Below, piece by piece: positions 1 through 9,468 of a stretch of 64,000 bases of DNA (positions are counted from its first letter, which is position 1; the number at the start of each line of letters is the position of its first letter). The stretch spans positions 124,001-188,000 of the forward strand of contig OY762943.1 of assembly GCA_963667145.1 (NCBI GenBank), in the 5' to 3' direction. The translations under genes were made by a program, and so were the position numbers. A model generated the notes under the pieces. It did no database searches. It was not told the origin of the DNA and was given only the letters and a program-made list of their open reading frames with translations. Origin of the DNA: G963667145 sp963667145. GTDB lineage: Bacteria; Cloacimonadota; Cloacimonadia; G963667145.

Positions 1-2
1 AA

Positions 3-266
3 GGTTTGAAGAATATGGTTGAGTCTGTGAAGCCCAAAATATATCAGGTGCATAAATTAGACCAAGTCAGGAGTATTTTCTGCAAAGAATCTTATGACAT
101 GACCAGAAGATTAGCTGCGGAGGAAGGTCTCTTTGTTGGCATGAGTTCAGGAGCTAATGTATTAGGTTCGTTGCAATTAGCAAAAGAGCTGAACGAAGGT
201 GTGATAGTCACTGTTTTGACGGACAGAGGCGATAGATATTTGTCAACAGACCTGTTTAGGTACTGA
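3..266 (+). CDS. Cysteine synthase family PLP enzyme, C-terminal fragment
   Basis: This is the last 87 or so residues of a gene that begins before the window. The reading frame is open to the left edge. It contains MSSGAN followed by a helix, and ends in TDRGDRYLSTDLF, both typical of the C-terminal half of the CysK/CysM family, which makes cysteine from activated serine and sulfide using pyridoxal phosphate. The catalytic lysine and most of the active site lie outside the window, so CysK, CysM and related beta-synthases cannot be separated. It sits upstream of a tRNA gene and shares no operon with it. Confidence 0.8.
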   Translation, partial: GLKNMVESVKPKIYQVHKLDQVRSIFCKESYDMTRRLAAEEGLFVGMSSGANVLGSLQLAKELNEGVIVTVLTDRGDRYLSTDLFRY

Positions 267-311
267 TTTTGCTATCTTTTAGGTGATTAAAATTTTCCAA
301 ATACAAAAATC

Positions 312-317
312 TTGACA
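312..317 (+). promoter_or_regulatory. Possible -35 element for the tRNA gene
   Basis: A perfect TTGACA lies 43 bp before the tRNA. No good TATAAT-like -10 box is found 16-18 bp downstream, so this is only half a promoter by sequence. TTGACA-like boxes also precede the lpoB-like, methionine, liv and xanthine dehydrogenase genes in this window. Confidence 0.3.
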
Positions 318-359
318 TCGGATGTGTGAAATTTTGACTTGTTTCGTTTGAAGATTTTT

Positions 360-435
360 GGACCTATAGCTCAGTTGGTAGAGCTTCCGGCTCATAACCG
401 GACGGTCAGTGGTTCGAATCCACTTGGGTCCACCA
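360..435 (+). tRNA. tRNA with CAU anticodon (elongator Met or Ile2)
   Basis: The sequence folds into a full cloverleaf. The acceptor stem pairs GGACCTA with TGGGTCC, the discriminator is A, and CCA is encoded at the 3' end. The anticodon stem TCCGG/CCGGA closes the loop CTCATAA, giving anticodon CAU. The T arm holds GGTTCGAATCC. The anticodon stem lacks the three G:C pairs typical of initiator tRNA, so this is elongator tRNA-Met or the tRNA-Ile whose CAU is modified to lysidine. The sequence alone does not settle which. Confidence 0.95.
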
Positions 436-537
436 TTTTATTTATAAATAAGGAGTTCAAAATTGTGTTAAATTTTGTTGATTGCAAAAATAGTTTAACA
501 GATTTTGACCCTTTTTTTCATTGGAAAAGAATGAGGA

Positions 538-1089
538 ATGTCAGTGCGTGTAGGTGAATTGTTGTCAGAGTACAGAAGCTCTATCGGTAAGAGTTTGGAA
601 GAGGTCTCTCTTTCCACGAGAATTCCTGTGGATACTTTGGCTCTGATAGAGGCGAACGACAAAGATTATTATGAAAATAGTTCGCTCGCTAGGAATTTTA
701 TTTATACCTATGCCCGATTGATTGGAGCTGACACACAAAAGATTTTGGACGCGTTCGATTCAGAATATATGGGCAAGAAGAAGGTTAAAGAGAGCCTTGG
801 GAATTTCACGGACAAAAAGAGCATCTGGAGTAGTAAGTGGTGTTTGTATGGGTTGCCCATTTTGGTTGCGTGTGTGATTATGATTTCCGTTACGGGCTAC
901 ATCTATGATAATTTTGAAATGAAGATTTTTGTTAATGACAAGAGCGAAAAAGAGCTTCAGATGAGTGCGGACAAAGAAAAAGAGATGGAGCTTATGCAGA
1001 CGAGGATTTTGCTCGCCGATAGCACCGACTATGTTGGCACGCTCGTTATGAGCAAGGACAATCCGATGAATGTGGATATGAACCCTTAG
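538..1089 (+). CDS. RodZ-like membrane protein with N-terminal helix-turn-helix
   Basis: This 183-residue protein has a RodZ/HTH_25-type helix-turn-helix at about residues 5-70 (VGELLSEYRSSIGKSLEEVS, then ARNFIYTYARLIG), a basic stretch, and one membrane helix at about 102-122. RodZ links the MreB cytoskeleton to the cell-wall elongation machinery; the HTH faces the cytoplasm and contacts MreB. The part after the membrane is only about 60 residues, shorter than in classical RodZ. The start ATG follows ATGAGGA. gatC begins 20 bp downstream. The RodZ role is inferred from domain order; a membrane-bound transcription regulator is possible. Confidence 0.7.
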   Translation: MSVRVGELLSEYRSSIGKSLEEVSLSTRIPVDTLALIEANDKDYYENSSLARNFIYTYARLIGADTQKILDAFDSEYMGKKKVKESLGNFTDKKSIWSSKWCLYGLPILVACVIMISVTGYIYDNFEMKIFVNDKSEKELQMSADKEKEMELMQTRILLADSTDYVGTLVMSKDNPMNVDMNP

Positions 1090-1109
1090 TTTCTTGAGAG
1101 TACAAAAAA

Positions 1110-1391
1110 ATGATAAATGTAGATGAAGTAAAAAAGATTGCTGAACTTTGCAAACTCGATTTCGCTAATCCCGAGAAGTTCACTAAGGGGTTTGATGAAA
1201 TTTTGGAGTATGTGAAAGCTATTGGAGACGTAGAGTCTTCTGCCGAAATTTCTACCAAAGGTTGCTTGCAATATGACGATTTGCGTGATGATGTTTTGGA
1301 GGGATCTTTCGACAGGCAACAGGCACTGCTCAATAAGCAATCTGAGGATTCTGAGGTCTATTTTAGCGTTCCGAAGACAGTGGAACGTTAG
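1110..1391 (+). CDS. gatC: Asp/Glu-tRNA amidotransferase subunit C
   Basis: A 93-residue protein of normal GatC length. It begins with the family pattern of an N-terminal helix (VDEVKKIAELCKLDF), a middle segment EILEYVKAI, and a C-terminal strand ending in YFSVPKTVER. GatC wraps around GatA and stabilises the GatCAB complex, which converts Glu-tRNA(Gln) or Asp-tRNA(Asn) to the amidated form. gatA lies about 48 kb away at 49275 and gatB is not in the window, so the subunits are not in one operon. It is followed 6 bp later by a radical SAM gene. Confidence 0.88.
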   Translation: MINVDEVKKIAELCKLDFANPEKFTKGFDEILEYVKAIGDVESSAEISTKGCLQYDDLRDDVLEGSFDRQQALLNKQSEDSEVYFSVPKTVER

Positions 1392-1397
1392 TCTTTT

Positions 1398-2306
1398 ATG
1401 AAGTACATTTTTGGTCCTATCTCGTCTAGAAGATTGGGGCTTTCCTTGGGCGTTGACATCGTTCCCTACAAGCATTGCAGTTTCGATTGCGTATATTGTG
1501 AAGCGGGGAAAACCACATGCTTGGCTACTAAGCGTTCGGAACTTGTGCCAACTGAAGAAGTTATAGCTGAGATGGACGAGTACCTTTCCAGTTATCCCAA
1601 ACTGGATTTTGTCACTTTTTCTGGGAACGGCGAACCTGCTTTATCCACGAGTTTGGAAAAAATCACCGACTTCATGAAGCAAAAATTTCCGCAGTATAAA
1701 CTTTGTTTGATTACCAATTCTTCTTCTTATTTGGAGCCACGTGTGGACGTTTTGGTGCCTTCTTTGGATGCGGTTAGTCAGGAAATTTTTGAGAAAGTTA
1801 ATCGTCCTGCCAAAGGAGTTTTGGCGGAAGATATTGTGCGGAAATTGGCTGATTTCCAAAAGGCTTTTTCAGGCGAGATGTGGTTGGAAATATTTTTTGT
1901 TTCAGGAGTTAACGACACTTGTGATGAATTGGACAAACTCGTTGAAGCTGTGCAAAAGATTAAGCCGAACCGTGTGCAGTTGAATACGCTTGACCGCCCA
2001 GGGAGTGAGACTTGGGTGCAACCAGTGGCGTATGAGAAATTGCAGGAAGTAGCCGAGCTTGATTGGGGAGTTCCTGTGGATATTCCAACGAGGTCTAAAA
2101 AGGTTGAGATTGAAAAAAATCTCGATAAAAATCTTCTTCAGCAAATCGGAGAAATCGTGAAAAGGCGACCTTGCACTGTTGTGGAATTGTCGCAGATTTT
2201 GGGAATGAATTTGCATGTTGTGAGCAAAGAAGTGGCGAAGTTAGTTGCCGAGGGCAGTTTGAAGCACAGCACAGTTGGGGGTTTGACCTTTATAAAAGCT
2301 AATTAG
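1398..2306 (+). CDS. Radical SAM protein (COG0731-like) with C-terminal winged helix
   Basis: 302 residues. The radical SAM CX3CX2C motif is Cys27, Cys31 and Cys34 (CSFDCVYC), which would bind a [4Fe-4S] cluster and S-adenosylmethionine. FSGNGEPALS near residue 75 matches the GGE-like SAM-binding motif. The N-terminal FGPISSRRLG is characteristic of the COG0731 group, related to TYW1 wyosine enzymes but with no known bacterial substrate. Residues about 245-295 look like a winged helix-turn-helix. It probably shares a transcript with gatC. The reaction is unknown. Confidence 0.8.
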   Translation: MKYIFGPISSRRLGLSLGVDIVPYKHCSFDCVYCEAGKTTCLATKRSELVPTEEVIAEMDEYLSSYPKLDFVTFSGNGEPALSTSLEKITDFMKQKFPQYKLCLITNSSSYLEPRVDVLVPSLDAVSQEIFEKVNRPAKGVLAEDIVRKLADFQKAFSGEMWLEIFFVSGVNDTCDELDKLVEAVQKIKPNRVQLNTLDRPGSETWVQPVAYEKLQEVAELDWGVPVDIPTRSKKVEIEKNLDKNLLQQIGEIVKRRPCTVVELSQILGMNLHVVSKEVAKLVAEGSLKHSTVGGLTFIKAN

Positions 2307-2489
2307 CCCGTTAGTTACAGTGTTTTGTTCAAATTAATAATGTTCTTTAAATTTATTGGCAATCCGATAAATCTGAAAATACAAAAATTTGGTAACATTT
2401 TTTAGTTTCCCTGAACTTTAAAAAAGAGAAAAAATCCTTGACTTTACTTCGTTTAGCTTGAGGTTACGATAAAAATTTGGAATTTGTGT

Positions 2490-5400
2490 ATGTTAAAATC
2501 GATGATAGAAAAGGCTTTTGGAAACAGGTCTTCAAAGAAGCTGAAAACTCTTTATTCTGCTGTAGATAAGATAAACGAAGTTTTTGAAAATTTGCACCTT
2601 TTGTCCGAAGAGGAATTTAAAGGCAATCTTCAGAAATTTAAGGTTGAAATTCAGGAGAAACTTAAGAAAGAAAAAGATATTTTGGCTGAATTGGAAAAAG
2701 AGTATCAGGCTGATAAGAATGACGCTACTCATGATGCTCTCAATAAGCAACAGCAGAGGTTGAAGAAATTTACCAAAGAGACTTTGGATGAGTATTTGCC
2801 AGAAGTTTTTGCCTACTTGAAAGAGACTTGTCGTCGGCTTGTTGGCTCACGCTACACGGTGGTTGACCAAGAGCAAGTTTGGAATATGGTTCCTTTTGAT
2901 GTTCAGCTAATGGGTGGAATCGCTCTGCATGACGGAGAAATTGCGGAAATGGCTACTGGTGAGGGAAAAACTTTGGTGGCTGTGTTGCCACTTTTCCTGA
3001 ATGCACTTACGGGCGATGGGGCTCATCTTGTCACGGTGAACGACTATTTGGCTAAACGCGACTCGCAGTGGATGGCTCCTGTTTTTGAATATCACGGGTT
3101 GTCTGTTGGATGTTTGCAAAATATGATGGAGTTTGAAGAGAAGCAAAAAGTTTATTCTTCGGACATCGTTTATGGAACTAACAGCGAGTTTGGTTTCGAT
3201 TATCTGCGGGACAATATGGCTGTGGACAAGAGCCAGTTGGTGCAGAAGAAATTGAATTACGCAATCATCGATGAGGTCGATAGTGTCTTGATAGATGAGG
3301 CGAGAACTCCGCTTATCATCAGTGGTCCCGTGCCAGAGAGCAAAAACTATTTTCCCGAATTTAAACCTGCGATTTCCAGACTTTTTAAGTTGCAAAGAGA
3401 TTTGGTGGGCGAATTTTTGAGAGACATTGATGAGCTTGATGTGGAGAAAAGTAGCTTTGAAGTCGGTGGAATTTTGCTGAAGATAAAGAGAGCTTTGCCC
3501 AAGAGAAAGGCTTTTTTGAAATTGATGAAAGACGCTCGCTACAAGCAGGCTCTGGTGGATGCAGAGAATGTGGCTATCCGTGACAAAAAGATGCACGAAG
3601 TTGATGACAATCTGTACTTTGTGGTCGATGAGCGAGGGCATTCGTGTCATTTGTGTGAAAAAGGTCAGGCTGAAATCGGGAAGTTGGAAGAAGATTTGTT
3701 CCTAATGGGTTCGTTGGACGAGGTTTTGGATGAAATCGATAACGATGCCGATTTGTCTCAGGAAGAAAAATTTGCGAAAAAGGAAGAAATTTCCGAGAAA
3801 TTTTTGGATAAGAACGAGAAACTTCACAATATCGACCAACTTTTGAAGGCTTACGCTTTGTTCAACAAGGACGAGGAGTATGTGGTGCAAGACGGCAAGG
3901 TGATGATTGTGGATGAATTTACTGGGCGTTTGATGCCTGGACGTAGATTTTCCGAGGGGTTGCATCAGGCGATAGAGGCGAAAGAGGGCGTGAAGATAGA
4001 AAAGGCATCGCAAACATTTGCCACTGTGACCATTCAAAATTATTTCCGACTTTACAACAAGATTGCAGGTATGACGGGAACTGCCGTGACGGAAGCCAAG
4101 GAGTTTGCCGAGATTTACAACTTGCCTGTGTTGGAAGTGCCAACAAATGTGCCGATTACACGTGTCGATTATGACGATATGATTTATCTGACCAAAAATG
4201 AGAAATATCAGGCTGTCATCGATGAGATAGTTTATTGGCACAAGCTGAACAAGCCCGTGTTGGTAGGAACTGTGTCTGTTGATGTGTCTGAGCTTTTGTC
4301 CAAAATGCTCACACGTAGGAAGATTTCCCACAACGTGCTTAATGCTAAGAAAAACCAGAAAGAAGCGGAAGTTGTAGCACAAGCTGGTCAGCCTGGAGCG
4401 GTGACCATTGCCACAAATATGGCAGGACGTGGAACTGACATCAAGCTCGGAGACGGAGTTATTTCCCAAGCGAAAGAGAACTATTTGCAGGGTTATGGCA
4501 AAAAGATAAGCGACGAATTTCCCTATGGCAAAATGATGGACGGTTTGCACGTGATAGGAACTGAGCGTCACGAATCACGCCGTATCGATAGGCAGTTGCG
4601 AGGTCGTGCAGGACGACAAGGCGACCCAGGGACTTCCAGATTTTATCTTTCGTTGGAAGACAATCTTATGCGGCTGTTCGGTTCAGATAGAATTGCTCCA
4701 ATGATGAAAAAGTTGGGACTTCGAGATGGAGAAGCCATCTATCATCCGTGGATGAACAAGTCCGTGGAGAAGGCACAGAAGCGTGTGGAATCTTACAACT
4801 TCCAAATCCGAAAAAATCTGTTGGAGTACGACCAAGTTGGCAGTAGTCAGCGGGAAATTATCTATTCTTATCGAAAAAAGGTGTTGGAAGGGTTGAGTGT
4901 GCGGGGTGAAATTTTGGATTTTATCGAAGATTTTGTTTATAATCGGATTGAGGAATTTTCTGCTATCGATACCAGCCAAGGAACTGACGTTGTAGGCTTG
5001 ATAACCAAAATCAACAGAATGTTGGATTTGCAGTTGGAGTCAGCTGATTATGAATCCACCGAGCTGGAGAAGAAATTGGTGGAAGACGTGTTGGCTGCTT
5101 ATCACAGCAAAGTGGACAAAATGGGCAGTGAGTTGGTGGAGCAAATCGAGAGGTATGTGCTTTTGGAGACTGTTGACGATTTATATCGTGAGCATCTGCA
5201 TGAAATGGACTCGCTCAAAGAAGGCATAGGACTGCGTTCTTATGGTCAGCGAGACCCACTTATCGAGTATAAGAAAGAGAGCTTTAAGCTGTTTGAAGAG
5301 TTGCTGACAAACATCGCGGAGACTGTTGCCACGAAGGTTTTCATTTTTAGGATAGCCTTGCAACCGAATAAGATGCAAAGTGATGACAAATTGAATTTGT

Positions 5401-5558
5401 CGCACTCTAATACTTCCGCTTATGACCCGAACAACTCGGGAGAATCCGCTCCTGTTCGGCAGAGAGTGGTGGAACAGAAAGTTGGCAGAAATGACCCTTG
5501 TCCGTGTGGAAGTGGGAAAAAATATAAAAAGTGCTGTGGAAAAAACGAAAACCAATGA
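2490..5558 (+). CDS. secA: Preprotein translocase ATPase
   Basis: The motor ATPase that drives proteins through SecYEG. At about 1022 residues it is longer than the roughly 840-900 of many SecA proteins. Walker A is ATGEGKT near residue 155, the DEAD-type box is IIDEVDSVLIDEARTPL near 258, and the C-terminus has the zinc-binding SEC-C tail NDPCPCGSGKKYKKCCG. The extra length lies in the preprotein cross-linking region (about residues 290-450) and resembles SecA of Bacteroidetes/Chlorobi/Fibrobacter-type bacteria. I chose ATG 2490; TTG 2484 and ATG 2502 are alternatives. Its stop overlaps the next start (ATGA). Confidence 0.97.
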   Translation: MLKSMIEKAFGNRSSKKLKTLYSAVDKINEVFENLHLLSEEEFKGNLQKFKVEIQEKLKKEKDILAELEKEYQADKNDATHDALNKQQQRLKKFTKETLDEYLPEVFAYLKETCRRLVGSRYTVVDQEQVWNMVPFDVQLMGGIALHDGEIAEMATGEGKTLVAVLPLFLNALTGDGAHLVTVNDYLAKRDSQWMAPVFEYHGLSVGCLQNMMEFEEKQKVYSSDIVYGTNSEFGFDYLRDNMAVDKSQLVQKKLNYAIIDEVDSVLIDEARTPLIISGPVPESKNYFPEFKPAISRLFKLQRDLVGEFLRDIDELDVEKSSFEVGGILLKIKRALPKRKAFLKLMKDARYKQALVDAENVAIRDKKMHEVDDNLYFVVDERGHSCHLCEKGQAEIGKLEEDLFLMGSLDEVLDEIDNDADLSQEEKFAKKEEISEKFLDKNEKLHNIDQLLKAYALFNKDEEYVVQDGKVMIVDEFTGRLMPGRRFSEGLHQAIEAKEGVKIEKASQTFATVTIQNYFRLYNKIAGMTGTAVTEAKEFAEIYNLPVLEVPTNVPITRVDYDDMIYLTKNEKYQAVIDEIVYWHKLNKPVLVGTVSVDVSELLSKMLTRRKISHNVLNAKKNQKEAEVVAQAGQPGAVTIATNMAGRGTDIKLGDGVISQAKENYLQGYGKKISDEFPYGKMMDGLHVIGTERHESRRIDRQLRGRAGRQGDPGTSRFYLSLEDNLMRLFGSDRIAPMMKKLGLRDGEAIYHPWMNKSVEKAQKRVESYNFQIRKNLLEYDQVGSSQREIIYSYRKKVLEGLSVRGEILDFIEDFVYNRIEEFSAIDTSQGTDVVGLITKINRMLDLQLESADYESTELEKKLVEDVLAAYHSKVDKMGSELVEQIERYVLLETVDDLYREHLHEMDSLKEGIGLRSYGQRDPLIEYKKESFKLFEELLTNIAETVATKVFIFRIALQPNKMQSDDKLNLSHSNTSAYDPNNSGESAPVRQRVVEQKVGRNDPCPCGSGKKYKKCCGKNENQ

Positions 5559-6163
5559 AAAACGAAATTTGTCGCAAGTTAATTCATCTGTCTTCGTTGG
5601 GTATCCCGTTCGGCTATAAATATTGGATCGGATACGATAAGCCGCTAGCATTGTTTTGGATATTCCTTGTTTTCTTTTTGTTTTTTGCTTATGAATATCT
5701 GAGAAAATTGGACAATAAATTTGGCTTATTTCTCAATAAATATTGTGGATTTATTTTGCGGGAACACGAAAAAAAAGGGAAGTTGGCAGGTTCGTTTTAT
5801 CTTCTAATTTCAAGTATTGTGTGTGTTATTTTTTTTCGTGGCGAGATAGCCTTTTTGGCGTTGAGTTTTTTGGGAATAGGAGACACTTTTGCGGCTTTGA
5901 TAGGGAAGAAATTCGGAAAAGTTAAAATTGGGAAAAAGAGTTTGGAAGGCTCTTTGGCTTGCTTTATTGGGTGTATGGCTTGTGTATATTTTTTTGGAGA
6001 TAGAGGTATAGCATTTTCCACTACTTTTTTTTGGATGATTTGTTGCCTTGGGGCTTTGGTTGCTACTGTCGTTGAGTTAGTTTCTGGAAAATTGGACGAT
6101 AATTTGAAAATGCCTTTGGCAACCGCAATCGTGTTGGCGATTGGTTTTAACATCGGAGGATAA
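5555..6163 (+). CDS. SEC59/dolichol kinase-like CTP-dependent membrane kinase
   Basis: 202 residues, almost entirely membrane helices. The conserved GIGDTFAALIGKKFGK followed by KKSLEGSLA matches the polyprenol/phytol kinase and phosphatidate cytidylyltransferase-like family (COG0170). Eukaryotic members phosphorylate dolichol, phytol or diacylglycerol with CTP. In bacteria the lipid substrate is usually unknown; a role in lipid-carrier or phospholipid supply is inferred. It overlaps the end of secA by 4 bp and is followed at once by a polyprenyl-phosphate-type glycosyltransferase, which suits a lipid-carrier role. Confidence 0.75.
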   Translation: MKNEICRKLIHLSSLGIPFGYKYWIGYDKPLALFWIFLVFFLFFAYEYLRKLDNKFGLFLNKYCGFILREHEKKGKLAGSFYLLISSIVCVIFFRGEIAFLALSFLGIGDTFAALIGKKFGKVKIGKKSLEGSLACFIGCMACVYFFGDRGIAFSTTFFWMICCLGALVATVVELVSGKLDDNLKMPLATAIVLAIGFNIGG

Positions 6164-6167
6164 GATA

Positions 6168-7103
6168 TTGAAATTGCTTTCGTTTGTAATATCCGTGCTT
6201 AACGAAGAAGCTACAATTGAGACGCTGTGTCGTGAAATAAAGGAAAACATTCCTGCTGGATACGACTACCAAATTGTTTTGGTGGATGATGGCTCTGGAG
6301 ACGGTAGCTTCGATGTGATGAAAAATCTCGCTGAGGCAGACAAAAATATCCAAGTTGTCAAATTTCAACGTAATTTTGGGAAATCTGCGGCTATTCAAAA
6401 GGGATTTGAGTTGGCTAATGGGGAAATCGTTTTCACTTTGGATGCCGATTTGCAAGATAATCCCAAGGAACTCCCTAAATTTTTGGCTAAGTTGGATGAG
6501 GGGTATGATATGGTGAGCGGATGGAAAAAAAGACGATTTGACCCTCTCGGCAAGACTTTGCCATCCAAACTATTTAATTTCGTGGTTTCCAAATTTTTTA
6601 AGATGAAGTTACACGATTATAATTGTGGTTTCAAGGCTTATAAGAAAAAAGTTGTCGATAGCTTGAATATTTACGGTGAGTTGCACAGATATATTCCTGT
6701 GTTGGCTAAGGCTAACGGTTTCAGTTGCGGAGAAGTGATAGTTGAACATCGCAAGCGTGAGCATGGCAAATCCAAATACGGAATGGAGCGTTATCTGAGA
6801 GGTTTTTTGGATTTCCTCACTATTAGGGTGATAACGAAATACAAAAAAAGTCCTATTTATTTCTTCGGAGGAATGGGTTCTTTAATGGCGTTAGTCGGCT
6901 TTGGTCTTTGTATGTATCTTGCTTATATAAAATATTTTTTGGTTGAGGGAATTTCTGGCAGACCACTTTTGATGTTGGCTGTTCTTTTGTCTGTGATAGG
7001 GGTACAATTTATTTCCATCGGTCTTATTTGCGAGTTGATGGTTCATCTGAAAGGTCGCAAATCGGATGGTGTGATTATTGATAAGACGATTAATTTTCAG
7101 TAA
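6168..7103 (+). CDS. GtrB/ArnC/DPM1-type glycosyltransferase family 2
   Basis: 311 residues. The N-terminal GT-A fold has VDDGSGDGS near residue 40 and the metal-binding DADLQDNP near 93, followed by the family signature HGKSKYGMERYLRG. Two C-terminal membrane helices (about 232-300) anchor it. Relatives transfer a sugar from a nucleotide sugar to undecaprenyl or dolichyl phosphate at the inner membrane face. The start is TTG 6168, chosen because GGAGGA lies 7 bp upstream and the protein then begins directly with the first strand, MKLLSFVISVLNEE. The sugar is not predictable. Confidence 0.85.
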   Translation: MKLLSFVISVLNEEATIETLCREIKENIPAGYDYQIVLVDDGSGDGSFDVMKNLAEADKNIQVVKFQRNFGKSAAIQKGFELANGEIVFTLDADLQDNPKELPKFLAKLDEGYDMVSGWKKRRFDPLGKTLPSKLFNFVVSKFFKMKLHDYNCGFKAYKKKVVDSLNIYGELHRYIPVLAKANGFSCGEVIVEHRKREHGKSKYGMERYLRGFLDFLTIRVITKYKKSPIYFFGGMGSLMALVGFGLCMYLAYIKYFLVEGISGRPLLMLAVLLSVIGVQFISIGLICELMVHLKGRKSDGVIIDKTINFQ

Positions 7104-7122
7104 AAAATAAGGAGATAATGTA

Positions 7123-7755
7123 ATGTATAAAGGTAAATTAGCTGTTTGCATAATGGGGATTCAGGGCTGTGGCAAAGGTACTCAGTCCAAGAGAATTAAG
7201 GAGCTTTTTGATTTGGCTCACATTAGTACTGGAGATCTTTTCAGAGCTCATATTGCCGAGCAGACGGAGTTGGGAAAAGAGCTGAAAGGCTATTTGGATG
7301 AGGGTGCACTTGTTCCCGATGAGTTGGTGATTAGATTGTTGAAAGACGAAATCGATAACCAAGGCAAAGGTTTTATTTTGGACGGATTTCCGCGTAATAC
7401 TTCACAAGCAGAATTTCTTTTGCAGAAGTTCGATATAGACAAGGTGATTTATATGGATTTGGCGGAAGATTTGGCAATTGATAGAATGTCTGCTCGTCAA
7501 AATTGTCCAGCGTGCAAAATTGAGTACAATCTCATTAACAAGCCGAAAGTTGCTGACAAATGTGACAAGTGCGGAGGCGATTTGCACAGAAGAGCTGACG
7601 ACAATCCGACAGCTATTGCTAAGAGGGTTTCCACTTTCAATGAGCAGACTGCACCTCTTTTGGATTTCTTTGCTTCCAAAAACCTTTTGATAAAGATTAA
7701 CGCCGATCAAACACCGGAGCAAGTTTTTGAAAAAATCAAAGAGAGCTTACAGTAA
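7123..7755 (+). CDS. adk: Adenylate kinase (zinc-type lid)
   Basis: 210 residues, normal length. It interconverts ATP + AMP and 2 ADP. The P-loop is GIQGCGKGTQ, with Gln where most adenylate kinases have Pro (GxPGxGKGT). STGDLFR and DGFPRN are the AMP-site and catalytic motifs. The lid carries CPAC and CDKC, as in zinc-binding adenylate kinases. The start ATG follows AAGGAGATAATGTA. The downstream trkH start lies inside the last 29 bp of this gene. Confidence 0.9.
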   Translation: MYKGKLAVCIMGIQGCGKGTQSKRIKELFDLAHISTGDLFRAHIAEQTELGKELKGYLDEGALVPDELVIRLLKDEIDNQGKGFILDGFPRNTSQAEFLLQKFDIDKVIYMDLAEDLAIDRMSARQNCPACKIEYNLINKPKVADKCDKCGGDLHRRADDNPTAIAKRVSTFNEQTAPLLDFFASKNLLIKINADQTPEQVFEKIKESLQ

Positions 7756-9433
7756 AATCGAAAAATTAAGTACTACCTTTCGCGTAGTACTTTATTTTTT
7801 TGCTACTCTAAATCTTACTTTCCTGCTTTTGGGAATTAAGATTGCGGATTTTTCGCAAAGTTTTTTTATTCGCTATTATGCTCACATCGTTCTTGGGTGC
7901 TATGGGATTAATGTATTTCTTTTTTATTTTAGTTATCTAAAATTTCCTTTAGTTCGGCGAATTTTTATTGTGCTGGAGAGTTTGCTTTTTTTCTATTTCA
8001 TTTTTAATTTGGAAGGCAGTTTTTTCTTTTTGTTTATCATTTTCCGCCAAATTTCCAGATTTCTCTACACGTTTTCGGTTAGTTCGCAGGACGTTCCGTT
8101 TTTGCTGAGATATTACAACAATCCGTTTTATTTGGTGATTATAACTTTCTTGTTGATGATTTTTTTGGGAGCTGTGCTTCTCAAACTGCCGATGTCTGTC
8201 GTAGAGGGAGACATCTCTTTGATAGACGCTTTTTTTACCTCGACCTCAGCTGTGTGTGTAACTGGATTGATAGTCAAAGACACTTACACATATTTCACGC
8301 TATTCGGGCAGGTTGTGATTTTGATTTTAATCCAAATTGGTGGACTGGGAATAATGACGATCTCCACTTTGTTTGCCTTGATTATTGGGGAAAAAATCAA
8401 TTCCGCAGGTAAGTCGATGGTGGAGAGCGTTGGTGGATATTTGAAAGGTTTTAGCATAGCTGGAATTATTCGAAGCGTTGTAATTCTTACCTTTGCCATC
8501 GAATTTGTGGGAGCGATTTTGTTGTATTTCAGTTTTAGGAATTTGGAATACTCTTCTCTCAAATCTGGTTATTTTGCCGTATTTCACTCCATCTCTTCTT
8601 TTTGCAATGCGGGATTTTCGCTCTATTCAGGCAGTTTTGCCGATATAGGATTGAATTGGTCGATAGTTTTTGTTGTGCCTACCTTGATAATTTTGGGAGG
8701 ATTGGGATTTCCTTGTCTTATCAATTTTTGGGAGTTGATAAAAAGCAAAAATTTGCAGTTTAACCGCTTATCTCTGCACTCGAAAATAGTGGTGAACACG
8801 ACCGTAATTTTGCTGATTGGTGGAACAATTTTTTACTATTTTTCTGAGGTTAATAGTTCCATGCATCATTTCGATAGCTTGGAGAGGATTGGGCATTCTT
8901 TTTTCCAATCTGTTACGACCAGAACTTGCGGATTTAACACAATTGACCAAGCTAAACTCTCCGATTCTTCTTTCATATGGACTTTGCTTTTTATGTTGAT
9001 AGGGGCTAGTCCCAGTTCCACTGGAGGAGGGATTAAGACTACAACTTTAGCGATTGTTACCGTGGCGGTGATTTCGCTACTGTCAGGAAATAAGCGGATT
9101 ACCGTTTTCAAAAGAAGCATTCCTTTGGAGAAACTCAATCAGGTGATGGCTTTGCTTGCTATTTCCATGATGGCACTCTTGATTGCCATTTTCTTTCTTT
9201 TTGCTTTGGAACCTTTTGGATTTAAGGAGATTATTTTTGAGGCTGTTTCCGCTTTTGGGACGGTGGGATTGAGCATGGGTATAACCTCCAGTTTGTCTTG
9301 GGCAGGAAAATTGGTTGTCACCTTTCTGATGTTTTTCGGCAGAATAGGACCGCTTACGATTATTTTTGCTTTGTCTGATACCAAAAAAGGCAAGGCGTTT
9401 TTATATCCCGTTGAGAACATTAACATCGGCTAA
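7727..9433 (+). CDS. trkH: Trk/Ktr potassium uptake channel subunit
   Basis: 568 residues of membrane protein. Four pore-loop regions are visible: STSAVCVTGLIV, SSFCNAGFS, TRTCGFNTID and SAFGTVGLSMG, each with the Gly of the K+ selectivity filter. About 130 N-terminal residues form extra membrane helices ahead of the canonical core. The start is TTG 7727 with GGAG 7 bp upstream, giving a 29 bp overlap with adk. The RCK-domain partner follows at 9469, so the pair forms a complete Trk/Ktr potassium (or K+/Na+) importer. Confidence 0.92.
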   Translation: MKKSKRAYSKIEKLSTTFRVVLYFFATLNLTFLLLGIKIADFSQSFFIRYYAHIVLGCYGINVFLFYFSYLKFPLVRRIFIVLESLLFFYFIFNLEGSFFFLFIIFRQISRFLYTFSVSSQDVPFLLRYYNNPFYLVIITFLLMIFLGAVLLKLPMSVVEGDISLIDAFFTSTSAVCVTGLIVKDTYTYFTLFGQVVILILIQIGGLGIMTISTLFALIIGEKINSAGKSMVESVGGYLKGFSIAGIIRSVVILTFAIEFVGAILLYFSFRNLEYSSLKSGYFAVFHSISSFCNAGFSLYSGSFADIGLNWSIVFVVPTLIILGGLGFPCLINFWELIKSKNLQFNRLSLHSKIVVNTTVILLIGGTIFYYFSEVNSSMHHFDSLERIGHSFFQSVTTRTCGFNTIDQAKLSDSSFIWTLLFMLIGASPSSTGGGIKTTTLAIVTVAVISLLSGNKRITVFKRSIPLEKLNQVMALLAISMMALLIAIFFLFALEPFGFKEIIFEAVSAFGTVGLSMGITSSLSWAGKLVVTFLMFFGRIGPLTIIFALSDTKKGKAFLYPVENINIG

Positions 9434-9468
9434 AATGCATTTATGCGGGGAAAGGAGTTGAATGAATT

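Noticed and set aside
3702..4571. 289-residue open frame on the - strand
   Set aside because: It is a shadow of secA with no ribosome site and no recognisable protein features; the same holds for other long - strand frames in the window.
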